In this document: positions 8,134-16,962 of the stretch, one piece after another
How the letters are laid out: every line of letters begins with the position of its first letter
Position numbering within the stretch: the first letter of the stretch is position 1
Source of the DNA: Saprospiraceae bacterium
GTDB lineage: Bacteria; Bacteroidota; Bacteroidia; Chitinophagales; Saprospiraceae
Length of the DNA: 34,555 nt
Direction of reading: 5' to 3'
Assembly (NCBI GenBank): GCA_020848965.1
Contig: JADLHE010000146.1
Location: 1 to 34,555 of the forward strand
Notes under the pieces: model-generated
What the model saw: the letters and a program-made list of their open reading frames with translations, nothing else
The model's database searches: none
Told to the model about the DNA's origin: nothing
Made by a program: the position numbers and the translations under genes

Positions 8134-9108
8134 TTATCCCATCAGCCACCGGATGGGCTTGGGGAAGGTATTTTTCTTTACCTGCAAATAAGGCACTGGC
8201 CTTGTGCCAAAGCCCCGGAAAAAATGCTCTATCGGCTCCAGCATAGAGCCTTCAAAATCAATGACTTGCACCGCTGGCCCTGCCAGTTCAATGCTGCGCC
8301 AGATAGCAAATGGCATTCCGCCTTGGTTGCCCAAATCGGGGTCGTAGGCGCTGAAGAGGTGCAGCAACTTAGTGCCAAAGCGCTGGTAAATCAGGCCGGC
8401 ATGGAGCCGCCCGTCGGCGTCCCTAATTTCCAGTGCGGTACCAACTCCTTGCTGCCGCAACACGGCCCAGAGCTTTTTCAGCAAGCCCGTTTCCAGTGCA
8501 TAGCTGTTCTTTTTTTGTGCCAACGAAAGGATGGCGTCAACCTCCTCCACAGCCGTAGCCACCAACCCCGATTTCACGGCCTTGTTGATATAGGTGCGGG
8601 TGCGCTCCTCGAAATTTTTAAAAATAACCGATTTATCTACCTGATTATCAAGCCAATACGAGTAGCGGGTGCGCAGCTCATAGCCTGCCCAATGGAACGG
8701 CAGCGGGTAGTCGAACTCCGGGGCAAATTTTACATCGAAAACTTTGATGGATTTGGGAAGGGCCTCCACGACTGCCTTTACCACCTTCTTCTTTAGCGCA
8801 AACTCCTGCGTGGCGTTTTTCACAGCGATTTCACCGAAAAAAAGTCCCACATACTGGCAAAACGGCGGGTTGAACACATAGCTGATGCCGTATTTTTGGG
8901 AAACCTTGAACGGAAAGACGGCCAGCCATTGCCCCTTTTCAGAAACCACAACGGCTTTCCAACTCGACCAAACTACATCCAAGTACCAGGCACAGCCATA
9001 GGGTGCTGCCTGTGGCGAGCGGGCGATGAAGTCGTTCCAAGCCGCATCTTCGATTTGGCCTCGCTCCAATACTTCAGCCTTGAAACTGGTAGCTTGTTCA
9101 GCGGTCAT
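8134..9108 (-). CDS. FemAB-like / GNAT-fold acyltransferase
   Basis: The 324-residue cytoplasmic protein begins AAWNDFIARSPQAAPYGCAWYLDVV, as in FemAB-like proteins (residues ~20-45). It continues with two GNAT-like halves: WLAVFPFKVSQKYGISYVFNPPFCQYVGLFF and, in the second, LEIRDADGRLHAGLIYQRFGTKLLHLFSAYDPDLGNQGGMPFAIWRSIE. The end has VIDFEGSMLEPIEHFFRGFGTRPVPYLQV, which closely resembles the C-terminal motif of the BioF2/FemAB-like acetyltransferases of Bacteroidota. The family transfers aminoacyl or acyl groups, often to cell-wall precursors or polysaccharides. The substrate here is unknown. It has no close operon partner. Confidence 0.8.
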   Translation of the reverse strand: MTAEQATSFKAEVLERGQIEDAAWNDFIARSPQAAPYGCAWYLDVVWSSWKAVVVSEKGQWLAVFPFKVSQKYGISYVFNPPFCQYVGLFFGEIAVKNATQEFALKKKVVKAVVEALPKSIKVFDVKFAPEFDYPLPFHWAGYELRTRYSYWLDNQVDKSVIFKNFEERTRTYINKAVKSGLVATAVEEVDAILSLAQKKNSYALETGLLKKLWAVLRQQGVGTALEIRDADGRLHAGLIYQRFGTKLLHLFSAYDPDLGNQGGMPFAIWRSIELAGPAVQVIDFEGSMLEPIEHFFRGFGTRPVPYLQVKKNTFPKPIRWLMG

Positions 9109-9150
9109 TGAATTGGCAAGTTTCCCGCAATGTTAGGAAGGAAATATGGG

Positions 9151-9186
9151 TTTGAGGAGTTTGAAGGGTTTGAATTGTTTGATGTG
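9151..9186. repeat. Period-9 TTTGAnnnG tandem repeat
   Basis: TTTGAGGAG, TTTGAAGGG, TTTGAATTG and TTTGATGTG follow one another without gaps (starts at 9151, 9160, 9169, 9178). The first five bases and the ninth are invariant. The array is in the gap between the XRE regulator's end and the FemAB-like gene's start. Confidence 0.75.
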
Positions 9187-9204
9187 CAGGATGGGAGCGG
9201 TTGA

Positions 9205-9250
9205 CTTTCCAAGCTTTCTAATCTATCTAAGGAGCGTGAGGCTTGGAAAG
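9205..9250. repeat. Inverted repeat upstream of the FemAB-like gene
   Basis: CTTTCCAAGC (9205-9214) and GCTTGGAAAG (9241-9250) are perfect 10-base arms around a 26-base loop. It lies 15 bases downstream of the XRE gene's stop on the minus strand. It lacks a T-run, so it is a weak terminator candidate. Confidence 0.5.
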
Positions 9251-9264
9251 CCTTTTGGGTAAAG

Positions 9265-9807
9265 CTATGCAACCCCGTTGCCATTGGAAGCACCATGCTT
9301 AGGGCATTTCTCTTTGACGATGGCCAAAAGCTCCAGGTGCGAAGCCATCAATTGGTCGGTAAGGCCATACAAACGTTCAAACTGGTCTTTGAAAAAATTG
9401 GCGTCTTCGGAGAGTTCGGGGGCGTTCTTGGTTTTCAGGCGCACCATACAGCTCATGCCTTTGATGGCCTGTTGAAAGTCTTCCGCTTCTTTCAAGAACT
9501 GCCCCAAGAGGTCGGGGCCGGGCTGCGCAAACCCATTGCCCAAACGCAAATTCGCCTGCTCGACGGAGCCTTCCGCTTTGAGGCTATTGTGGGTAAGGTC
9601 GAAAACCGAGATATTGAAAAGATGGGCGATCTTGACGAGGTTGCAAATTTTGGGTTCGGCAGTGCCATTTTCATAGGAGGCTATATTGCCACGGTTGAGA
9701 CCCACCTTGTCGGCAAGCTCTTCTTGGCTCCATTTCATGCGCTTTCGAAGTGAGCGCAAGTTTTCAGAAAGACAAAATCCACTGTCCTTGTTTACGAAAT
9801 CCATCAT
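9265..9807 (-). CDS. XRE-family helix-turn-helix regulator
   Basis: Residues ~14-70 form a classic XRE/Cro-C1 DNA-binding domain (LRSLRKRMKWSQEELADKVGLNRGNIASYENGTAEPKICNLVKIAHLFNISVFDL). The remaining ~110 residues are helical (ANFFKDQFERLYGLTDQLMASHLELLAIVKEK), probably a dimerisation coiled coil, with no sensor domain I recognise. Two adjacent ATGs (9807 and 9804) could start it. The gene is divergent from an ECF sigma-factor gene, and the 273-base shared region is packed with TTTTGTA/TACAAAA inverted repeats, suggesting the regulator binds there. Both the target and an autoregulatory role are inferences. Confidence 0.88.
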   Translation of the reverse strand: MMDFVNKDSGFCLSENLRSLRKRMKWSQEELADKVGLNRGNIASYENGTAEPKICNLVKIAHLFNISVFDLTHNSLKAEGSVEQANLRLGNGFAQPGPDLLGQFLKEAEDFQQAIKGMSCMVRLKTKNAPELSEDANFFKDQFERLYGLTDQLMASHLELLAIVKEKCPKHGASNGNGVA

Positions 9808-9851
9808 AGGTCAAATCCTGCTTTTTTTTACAAAGTTCTATGCTTTCCTGC

Positions 9852-9877
9852 GTTTTGTAGATTTTATTTACAAAAAA
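9852..9877. promoter_or_regulatory. TTTTGTA/TACAAAA inverted repeat (operator-like)
   Basis: TTTTGTA at 9853-9859 and TACAAAA at 9869-9875 form a dyad with a 9-base spacer, 45 bases upstream of the XRE start codon. A half site (TTTTTACAAAG) lies at 9825-9835. Confidence 0.45.
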
Positions 9878-9903
9878 CCAGACCAAGTTTCATTTTTGCG
9901 GCG

Positions 9904-9931
9904 TTTTGTAAACATCGTTGACAATACAAAA
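9904..9931. promoter_or_regulatory. Second TTTTGTA/TACAAAA inverted repeat
   Basis: TTTTGTA at 9904-9910 and TACAAAA at 9925-9931 repeat the same half sites with a 14-base spacer, in the middle of the divergent region. Confidence 0.4.
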
Positions 9932-10002
9932 GTTTAGTGGGTTTAAAAAACTGTTAAAATATCATTAAAACTGTCAAGAATTCGTCTAAATAGAAAAAAT
10001 CG

Positions 10003-10034
10003 TTTGCAAAAAATCGTTCTCCGTTTTACATTTG
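10003..10034 (+). promoter_or_regulatory. Promoter of the ECF sigma gene
   Basis: TTTG (10003-10006), a 20-base spacer and TACATTTG (10027-10034) fit the Bacteroidota primary promoter exactly. The expected transcription start is near 10041, forty bases before the ATG. Confidence 0.65.
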
Positions 10035-10039
10035 TAAAA
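10024..10039. promoter_or_regulatory. Perfect palindrome covering the -7 box (operator-like)
   Basis: TTTTACA (10024-10030) and TGTAAAA (10033-10039) are perfect inverted arms with a 2-base spacer, superimposed on the -7 element of the sigma-gene promoter. A protein bound here would block the promoter. A further half site, TTTTTTACAAAA, follows at 10041-10052. Confidence 0.55.
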
Positions 10040-10047
10040 ATTTTTTA

Positions 10048-10077
10048 CAAAATCACCTGTTCACTCAAAATCACCTG
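10048..10077 (+). repeat. 12-base direct repeat in the sigma-gene leader
   Basis: CAAAATCACCTG occurs at 10048-10059 and again at 10066-10077, exactly 18 bases apart. The second copy ends three bases before the start codon, so the repeat occupies the predicted 5' leader. Confidence 0.7.
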
Positions 10078-10080
10078 ACA

Positions 10081-10599
10081 ATGGAATCAAACAGCATCTA
10101 TAACCAATTGGAAAAAATAAGCCCCTCGCTTAGGGCCTTTTCCTTCAAGCTCACTGGCAATGAGGCCGATGCCAACGACCTCTTTCAGGACACCTCGTTC
10201 CGCATCATCTCCAATGCCGATAAATACACCCCCGACACCAATTTCAAGGCTTGGGCAGTGACCATCATGCGCAATATCTTCATCAACAACTACCGCAAGA
10301 AAGTGCGCCGTGGTGTCATCCTCGACCAAACCCCGAACAACTACTACCTCACCTCCGGCGGCCCCGGCAGCGAGAACGACGGGGAGACGATGATGGCCTA
10401 CAAAGAGCTGCTCCGCATGGTAAGCACGCTCCCCGAAGACTTCAAGCGCCCCTTCTGGATGGCCTACAAGGGCTACAAATACGATGAAATCGCCGAAAAG
10501 TTGGATGCTCCACTCGGCACCATCAAAAGCCGCATCTTCTTTGCCCGACGCAAGCTCCAAAAAATGTACGAGGACGCTTCGAGCGCAAAAGCTGCATAA
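10081..10599 (+). CDS. ECF (extracytoplasmic function) sigma factor, RpoE-like
   Basis: The 172-residue protein has only the sigma region 2 and region 4 domains, the ECF layout. Region 2 (residues ~12-80) includes LRAFSFKLTGNEADANDLFQDTSFRIISNADKY and FKAWAVTIMRNIFINNYRKK. Region 4 (~115-165) is LPEDFKRPFWMAYKGYKYDEIAEKLDAPLGTIKSRIFFARRKLQ with a clear helix-turn-helix. ECF factors redirect RNA polymerase to stress or envelope genes. No anti-sigma gene lies beside it: the next gene is a transporter beyond a terminator. Its control may come from the divergent XRE protein instead, which is an inference. Confidence 0.95.
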   Translation: MESNSIYNQLEKISPSLRAFSFKLTGNEADANDLFQDTSFRIISNADKYTPDTNFKAWAVTIMRNIFINNYRKKVRRGVILDQTPNNYYLTSGGPGSENDGETMMAYKELLRMVSTLPEDFKRPFWMAYKGYKYDEIAEKLDAPLGTIKSRIFFARRKLQKMYEDASSAKAA

Positions 10600-10650
10600 G
10601 ACCTCACTTTTTTCGAGAACAAAGAGAATTCAAACAGCGTTTACAACAGG

Positions 10651-10683
10651 TGCCCCGGAACTTTTTCCGGGGCATCTTTTTTG
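10651..10683 (+). terminator. Intrinsic terminator of the sigma gene
   Basis: A 10-base GC-rich stem (TGCCCCGGAA 10651-10660 with TTCCGGGGCA 10665-10674) around a 4-base loop is followed by a T-rich tail. Confidence 0.9.
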
Positions 10684-10732
10684 TTTTAGTTTTCCCTACC
10701 TACCAGATAAGACCCCGCTGCCATACCGCAAC

Positions 10733-12034
10733 ATGAAACATCTTGTAAAAGACGCTTGGTTAATTCCCGTCTGCTTTGGCCTCATTTATTTCGTCTGGGG
10801 TTCCACTTATTTGGCCAACTGGTACGCCATTCAAGACATACCACCGCTGCTCATGTCCGGCACCCGGTTCACCGCCGCTGGCACAGTGCTGTTTTTTCTA
10901 AGCAAATTATTTGGCGGCAATCAGACCTCCTTTGCGCAGGGGCGCAATGCGGCAGTGCTCGGCATCATGTTCCTTGCCATCGGCACGGGCGGCATGGTGT
11001 GGGCAGAGCAGTACATCACCTCTGGCATGGTGGCGCTCATGGCAGCCATACAGCCGTTGTTCATCCTGTTGCTGATGTGGCAGATGAACGGCAAGCGGCC
11101 CAACACGGCGGGCGTCGTGGGCACTTTCCTTGGCATCATCGGTATGAGCTTTTTGGTGGGACAGGACCAGTTCGTGGGCGGGCCAAAAACCATACTTGGG
11201 CTTTGCATCATTTTCATTAGCGTGCTGTCATGGGGCATTGCCTCCGTGAAGCTTTCCAAAACCGACATGCCTGCCAATAAGCTGCAAAGCGCTGCCATTC
11301 AAATGCTGGCTGGCGGTGGCATTTTGCTCATTATCAGCACTTTATCAGGCGAAGCCTTCACGTTTGAATGGGCCAAACTGACGCCCCGTGGCGCTTGGTC
11401 ATGGGTTTATCTGATGATATTTGGCTCCATTATTTCCTTCTCAGCCTTCAATTATTTATTGGTAAAATCCACGCCAGACAAGGTGGCCACTGCCAACTAT
11501 ATCAACCCCGTGGTTGCCATGTTCCTCGGCTGGTTTTTGGCGGACGAGCTGATCACCGGGCAGTCCCTCATCGCCGCCGTGCTGATGCTAACGGGGGTGG
11601 TTTTCATCAAGACCAAGATTTCTTTTTTCGATAAAATCAGCCTGTTCAAACAGCCCAACCCCATGCCCGACCTGATGGGGTTCATGCCCGTCGGAGCGGT
11701 AAAAGTGGTTGATATTCAGCCTGGTACGCAGCCTGCTATTGCCCGAATTTGGCATGGTTCCACCCCCGTAGGCATGACGGAAGAATATGTCAGTATTGCC
11801 AAGTCCACTTGCGTTGCCAACTGCACAACCACGCCCGGCAACCTCGGCGTCACTTTTTTCCATCAAACGGAAGGCGACACGACCCATCACACTTTTATTT
11901 CCTATTGGAAAGATTTCGATGCGGTAAAACGCTTTGCCGGAGAGGATTTCCAGAAGCCCCGTTTTTTCGATGGAGAGGAAAGGTTTTTGGTAAAATCGGA
12001 TGAACTGGTGGAGCACCGGGAATTGGCTTTATAG
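10733..12034 (+). CDS. EamA/DMT-family permease fused to a C-terminal monooxygenase-like (ABM-type) domain
   Basis: ATG 10733 (MKHLVKDAWLIPVCF) gives 433 residues. Residues ~1-300 are a ten-helix drug/metabolite exporter with two EamA repeats (LIYFVWGSTYLANWYAIQDIPPLLMSGTRF at the start, FLGWFLADELITGQSLIAAVLMLTGVVFIKTK at the end). Residues ~335-433 (IARIWHGSTPVGMTEEYVSIAKST, then TPGNLGVTFFHQTEGDTTHHTFISYWKDFDAVKRFAGEDFQKPRFF) look like a stand-alone alpha+beta-barrel antibiotic-biosynthesis-monooxygenase-like protein. The two parts are joined by a ~35-residue linker without membrane segments. They are normally separate proteins, so this is a fusion. The exported compound is unknown. A longer frame starting inside the sigma gene is rejected because it would precede the terminator. 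Confidence 0.85.
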   Translation: MKHLVKDAWLIPVCFGLIYFVWGSTYLANWYAIQDIPPLLMSGTRFTAAGTVLFFLSKLFGGNQTSFAQGRNAAVLGIMFLAIGTGGMVWAEQYITSGMVALMAAIQPLFILLLMWQMNGKRPNTAGVVGTFLGIIGMSFLVGQDQFVGGPKTILGLCIIFISVLSWGIASVKLSKTDMPANKLQSAAIQMLAGGGILLIISTLSGEAFTFEWAKLTPRGAWSWVYLMIFGSIISFSAFNYLLVKSTPDKVATANYINPVVAMFLGWFLADELITGQSLIAAVLMLTGVVFIKTKISFFDKISLFKQPNPMPDLMGFMPVGAVKVVDIQPGTQPAIARIWHGSTPVGMTEEYVSIAKSTCVANCTTTPGNLGVTFFHQTEGDTTHHTFISYWKDFDAVKRFAGEDFQKPRFFDGEERFLVKSDELVEHRELAL

Positions 12035-12100
12035 GATTTCATTCCATTTTCAAGCAAACAACCGTTCTTTGTCGGCGAGTCAATAATCAATTCAAGTTCG

Positions 12101-13555
<1,455 letters not shown>

Positions 13556-13580
13556 CCTCATTTGCGAAGCTAAAACCATC

Positions 13581-14048
13581 TCACTTACTACCCAAAAGCC
13601 GCAGTTCTGCAATATTCACGGCCACATCTGGGTGCTTCGCCAGAAAATCTTTCAGCATTGACTCGTCCAGCAAAAAAGTGAGTTTTTTGCCAAACTGCCC
13701 GGGCACTTTCAGGTGGACGCTCACCACATGAAACAGGGCAAGGTCACGCTCCGTGATTTTCTCCACGTTGTGGTACGGGTAGCGGGCCGTTTTATAGTAG
13801 TTGGAGGCGTAAACGTACAGCTCGTCCAGTTCCACCCTTTTTAATTGCAAAAAAGTGAACCAGAAAAACAAGAACCCCAACAGTAGGAAAGCCACCAGCC
13901 CCATTTTCATCCATAGCGCTGGCAGGGGGCCAAAATAGGGTACCTCCGATATCCAGACAGCAAATGAGAACAGACCAAAGAACACCAGCCAAATGGTCGG
14001 TATGAAAATCTTCAGGAAAAGGGTGGCGTTCGATGAAATTCTTTGCAT
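13581..14048 (-). CDS. Small two-helix membrane protein of unknown function
   Basis: The 155-residue protein has two predicted membrane helices (FLKIFIPTIWLVFFGLFSFAVWI at residues ~11-33 and MGLVAFLLLGFLFFWFTFLQL at ~49-69). A soluble ~85-residue tail follows (VELDELYVYASNYYKTARYPYHNVEKITERD...), which may have a small beta-rich fold resembling bacterial PH-like domains. I do not recognise the family. It is convergent with mnmE, 25 bases apart. It lies upstream of nothing obvious on its own strand, since tatC, also on the minus strand, ends ~50 bases before its start. Confidence 0.7.
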   Translation of the reverse strand: MQRISSNATLFLKIFIPTIWLVFFGLFSFAVWISEVPYFGPLPALWMKMGLVAFLLLGFLFFWFTFLQLKRVELDELYVYASNYYKTARYPYHNVEKITERDLALFHVVSVHLKVPGQFGKKLTFLLDESMLKDFLAKHPDVAVNIAELRLLGSK

Positions 14049-14101
14049 AGACTTATTTTGGATAATGGTTGCTTAGCGAAAGGATGCTGAAGCCCCCAAT
14101 A

Positions 14102-14980
14102 TCAAGACTTAGCGAGCGCTTTTTCTTCTTCTGCTTCTTTCAAAGCTTTCTTTTTCTCTACCCGCTTGGCTACCAGGATGCTGATTTCATACAAACCTAC
14201 CAATGGGAGTGCCACCAATATCTGGCTAAAGGCATCGGGCGGTGTGATGATGGCCGCCAAAATAACGATGGCCACAATGGCGTGGCGCCGATATTCCCTA
14301 AGGAAACTAGAAGAAATCAAGCCGATATTGGTCAGAATATGCGCTGCAACGGGCAACTGAAAAACCAAGCCGATGGGCATGGTGAACATTATCATATAGC
14401 TGATATAGGAACCCAGGGAAGGCGTCGGGTCCACGCCCGGCAATTGATAACCCGTCAGGAAGCTGATGGCGAATGGCGAGATGATGAAATAGCCAAAAAG
14501 AACCCCCATTGTAAATAGCAACGAGCAGATTATTACTGCACCCCGTGAGGCGTTTTGCTCCTTCTCGTAAAGCCCTGGCCTGACGAAGCGCCATACCTCC
14601 CAGAAAACGTATGGGATGGCCAATATCAGCCCCAACAAAAATGAAATCTTGATGTGCGTAAGGAAAAGTTCGCCCATGTCGGGCGTAATGAGCTTGAACT
14701 CAATGGGGTAGAAACAGAACTGCTCCTTCATCCCAATCTTATCCGATAGATTGCAAATAACCCGATAGGTAACGAAATCGGGGTTGCGGGGGCCGAAGAG
14801 GATTTTGTTGAACACAAAATCCTTCATGAAAAAAAGCACCACGGCTACTACCAAAATAGCCAAAACCGAGCGGATGATGTGCCAACGCAGTTCTTCTATA
14901 TGGTCAAAAAAGGACATTTCCTTTTCTTCCCCCTTCTTGCCTTTTTCTGGCTCGTCTATTCCTAATTGGTCAAGTGCCAT
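14102..14980 (-). CDS. tatC: Sec-independent (twin-arginine) translocase subunit TatC
   Basis: TatC is the inner-membrane receptor for folded proteins carrying twin-arginine signal peptides. The 292-residue protein has the diagnostic start SFFDHIEELRWHIIRSVLAILV, then IKISFLLGLILAIPYVFWEVWRFVRPGLYEKE and GVLFGYFIISPFAISFL, with six membrane helices. The short charged N-terminal extension (GIDEPEKGKKGEEKE) and the lysine/glutamate-rich C-terminus are normal for Bacteroidota. No tatA or tatB gene is in the window. It is divergent from the second gldM gene, with 286 bases between them. Confidence 0.97.
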   Translation of the reverse strand: MALDQLGIDEPEKGKKGEEKEMSFFDHIEELRWHIIRSVLAILVVAVVLFFMKDFVFNKILFGPRNPDFVTYRVICNLSDKIGMKEQFCFYPIEFKLITPDMGELFLTHIKISFLLGLILAIPYVFWEVWRFVRPGLYEKEQNASRGAVIICSLLFTMGVLFGYFIISPFAISFLTGYQLPGVDPTPSLGSYISYMIMFTMPIGLVFQLPVAAHILTNIGLISSSFLREYRRHAIVAIVILAAIITPPDAFSQILVALPLVGLYEISILVAKRVEKKKALKEAEEEKALAKS

Positions 14981-15165
14981 TCAGTATGCTGTTTATTTTT
15001 CCCTTTGGGAAAGTGGTGGCAAAAGTAGCAAAAGCCATCATTGCGAACCATACCTTGCTACCGCAATTCGACCATTAACGTTTTGTTCGTCTAAAAAAAC
15101 TTTCTGTCAGTTGTGTTACTATTTTTTCCAGCCTGCATTAATTGAACAAAGCGAAGCGCTCCCCC

Positions 15166-15200
15166 AACTCATAACTCGGAATTCAAGACTCAAAACTTTC
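15166..15200. repeat. Degenerate AACTCAA-type heptamer repeat
   Basis: AACTCAT, AACTCGG, AATTCAA, GACTCAA and AACTTTC follow in exact period 7 in the divergent tatC/gldM region. No other feature was seen in the rest of that gap (14981-15266). Confidence 0.7.
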
Positions 15201-15266
15201 GCCTTCCATGTAACACGGCTACCAATCTTTTACACTACATTTTTTAACGTTTAAACTATTTGTGCT

Positions 15267-16784
15267 ATGTCAATACCAAAGGAGCCGCGCCAGCTCATGG
15301 TCAACCTCATGTACCTGGTGCTCACCGCCATGCTTGCCCTCAACGTCTCGGCGGAGGTGCTGCAAGCTTTTTTTACCATGGATGAAAGCCTCGGCGAGAG
15401 CAACCGCCTCGTCGAAGGCTCCAACCAACAGCTCGTCAACGCTATCGGCGAGCAGGCCGAAGCCTACGCCCAGTTCAGGCCCTACAAGGAGAAGGCCGCC
15501 CAAGTGCAGGCCATTTCAAAAGAATTCAACGGCTACATGGCCAGCCTTCGGGAACTGCTTTTGAAAGAAGCAGGTGGCCCCGGCGAGGACGGTTTGCCGC
15601 TTCGCAAAGCGGACAAGGACATCCCTACCCGACTGTTCCTGAACGAAGGCCGGGGCGAAGACCTCCGCAAAAAAGTGGAGGAAACCCGCCAAAAACTGCT
15701 CGCCCTCGTGGACGAGGAGGATGCCCGCAAGCAACTTTCCGAGCGTATCCCTTTGAAAATCAGCGCATTGCCGAAGGACACCGACAAAAAATCGTGGGAG
15801 CAGTTCACCTTCCAACAGATGCCCGTGGCCGCTGTGGTGCCCATCCTCACCAAGTTCCAGAACGATGCACGGGTGGCCGAGACCGCCCTGCTCAACCACT
15901 TTGCCAGCAAGATGAACGTGACGGTGAAACCCGACAAGTTCGCCCCGGTCATCGCCGCCGACAAAAGCTATGTCATCCGGGGCGAGGAGTTCACGGGCGA
16001 GATTTTCCTCGCCGCCTACTCCTCCACCGCCGACAATATCGCCGTGAGCGTGGACGGAAAACCCCTTCAAGTGCGGGATGGCAAGGCCGTCTTTGTATCC
16101 AACCCCAGCAGCATCGGCACGAAGCAGCACGAAATGGCCATTCGCCTCACCAACCCTCTCACGGGCGAGGCTGAGACCTACCGCAAACAGTTCAGCTACG
16201 AGGTTGGCGACCGCTCAGTGACTGTCTCCGCCGACCAGATGAACGTGATGTACATGGGCGTCGAAAACCCGATTTCGGTAGTAGCGGCGGGCATTCCCAG
16301 CAGCCAGATGAAGGTCGTGGCAGATGGCGTTACCCTCAGTTCAAAGGGCAACGGCAAGTTCATCGCCACCCCGCAGCGCATTGGCAAAGCGACCGTGACC
16401 GTGAGCGGCGGCGGCCTCAAGCCCACCAGTTTCGAGTACCGGGTGAAGCGCATCCCCGACCCAGTGATGATGATGAGCAAGCACCGGGGCGGGCGCATCC
16501 CTGTGGCCGAGTTCAAGGCGCAAACGGGTATTTACCCCCTGCTTGAAGGCTTTGATTTCAATGCGAAATGCGATGTGCAGGGCTTCAACGTTGTGCGGGT
16601 GCGAAAGGGCGACGCCGTGGAAGCCCCCAACCGCACCGGCAAGTTCGGCTCGGAAGTGCAGCGGCTGCAAGAGGCGGCCCAGCGTGGCGATATTTTTTAC
16701 TTCGAAAAAATCAAGGTGAAATGCCCAGGTGACAACAAGGATGGGTTGAGGGACATGGGGGGCATGATGTTTACTTTGATTTGA
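15267..16784 (+). CDS. gldM: Second GldM-type T9SS/gliding motor protein
   Basis: The 505-residue protein starts almost identically to the main-locus GldM: MSIPKEPRQLMVNLMYLVLTAMLALNVSAEVLQAF. This is the single membrane helix with its short cytoplasmic tail (Arg8 conserved). The periplasmic part has the same landmarks as the other copy: TDKKSWEQFTFQQMPVAAVVPIL, KSYVIRGEEFTGEIFLAAYSS, SADQMNVMYMGVENPISVVAAGI, FRVKRIPDP-like EYRVKRIPDPV, and CDVQGFNVVRV. GldM dimers form the shaft that couples the proton-driven GldL motor to the outer-membrane ring. It is slightly shorter than the 541-residue paralog, and in the segment 15961-16020 its GC is 34/60 by hand count. There is no gldL beside it; gldN follows. 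Confidence 0.93.
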   Translation: MSIPKEPRQLMVNLMYLVLTAMLALNVSAEVLQAFFTMDESLGESNRLVEGSNQQLVNAIGEQAEAYAQFRPYKEKAAQVQAISKEFNGYMASLRELLLKEAGGPGEDGLPLRKADKDIPTRLFLNEGRGEDLRKKVEETRQKLLALVDEEDARKQLSERIPLKISALPKDTDKKSWEQFTFQQMPVAAVVPILTKFQNDARVAETALLNHFASKMNVTVKPDKFAPVIAADKSYVIRGEEFTGEIFLAAYSSTADNIAVSVDGKPLQVRDGKAVFVSNPSSIGTKQHEMAIRLTNPLTGEAETYRKQFSYEVGDRSVTVSADQMNVMYMGVENPISVVAAGIPSSQMKVVADGVTLSSKGNGKFIATPQRIGKATVTVSGGGLKPTSFEYRVKRIPDPVMMMSKHRGGRIPVAEFKAQTGIYPLLEGFDFNAKCDVQGFNVVRVRKGDAVEAPNRTGKFGSEVQRLQEAAQRGDIFYFEKIKVKCPGDNKDGLRDMGGMMFTLI

Positions 16785-16786
16785 TG

Positions 16787-16871
16787 GGCAAGCTGCGTTT
16801 TTGGGGACAGACAGCTCTGTTAGAGCTTGAAGCTCTAACAGAGCTGTCTGTCCCCAAAAACGCAGCTTGCC
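16787..16871. repeat. Perfect 42-bp inverted repeat with one-base centre
   Basis: Bases 16787-16828 and 16830-16871 are exact reverse complements (42 bases each) around a single G at 16829; I checked each base. The centre reads GAGCTT-G-AAGCTC. Imperfect homology extends outward (ATGGG at 16784-16788, CCCAT at 16874-16878). It begins two bases after the gldM stop codon and ends 91 bases before the gldN start. Neither a T-run nor a target-site duplication is evident. In RNA it would be a very stable hairpin; in DNA it could extrude as a cruciform. Confidence 0.97.
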
Positions 16872-16962
16872 AGCCCATATAAATCATTCATCTTCAATCA
16901 CTTATTTCACAAAACCAATTTGGCAAACGCCCCTGTTTGGCCATTTCCAAAAAAAATCTTCT

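Noticed and set aside
8113-8796. A 227-codon open frame antisense to the FemAB-like gene
   Set aside because: It is a shadow of the minus-strand gene; its translation shows no domain and the FemAB-like motifs are clear.
16787-16871. A miniature transposable element
   Set aside because: The flanks show no target-site duplication and the palindrome has no internal non-palindromic core. It stays open as a repeat of unknown origin.
16867-16962. N-terminal extension of the second gldN
   Set aside because: It would begin inside the palindrome and place 32 residues before a clear signal peptide.
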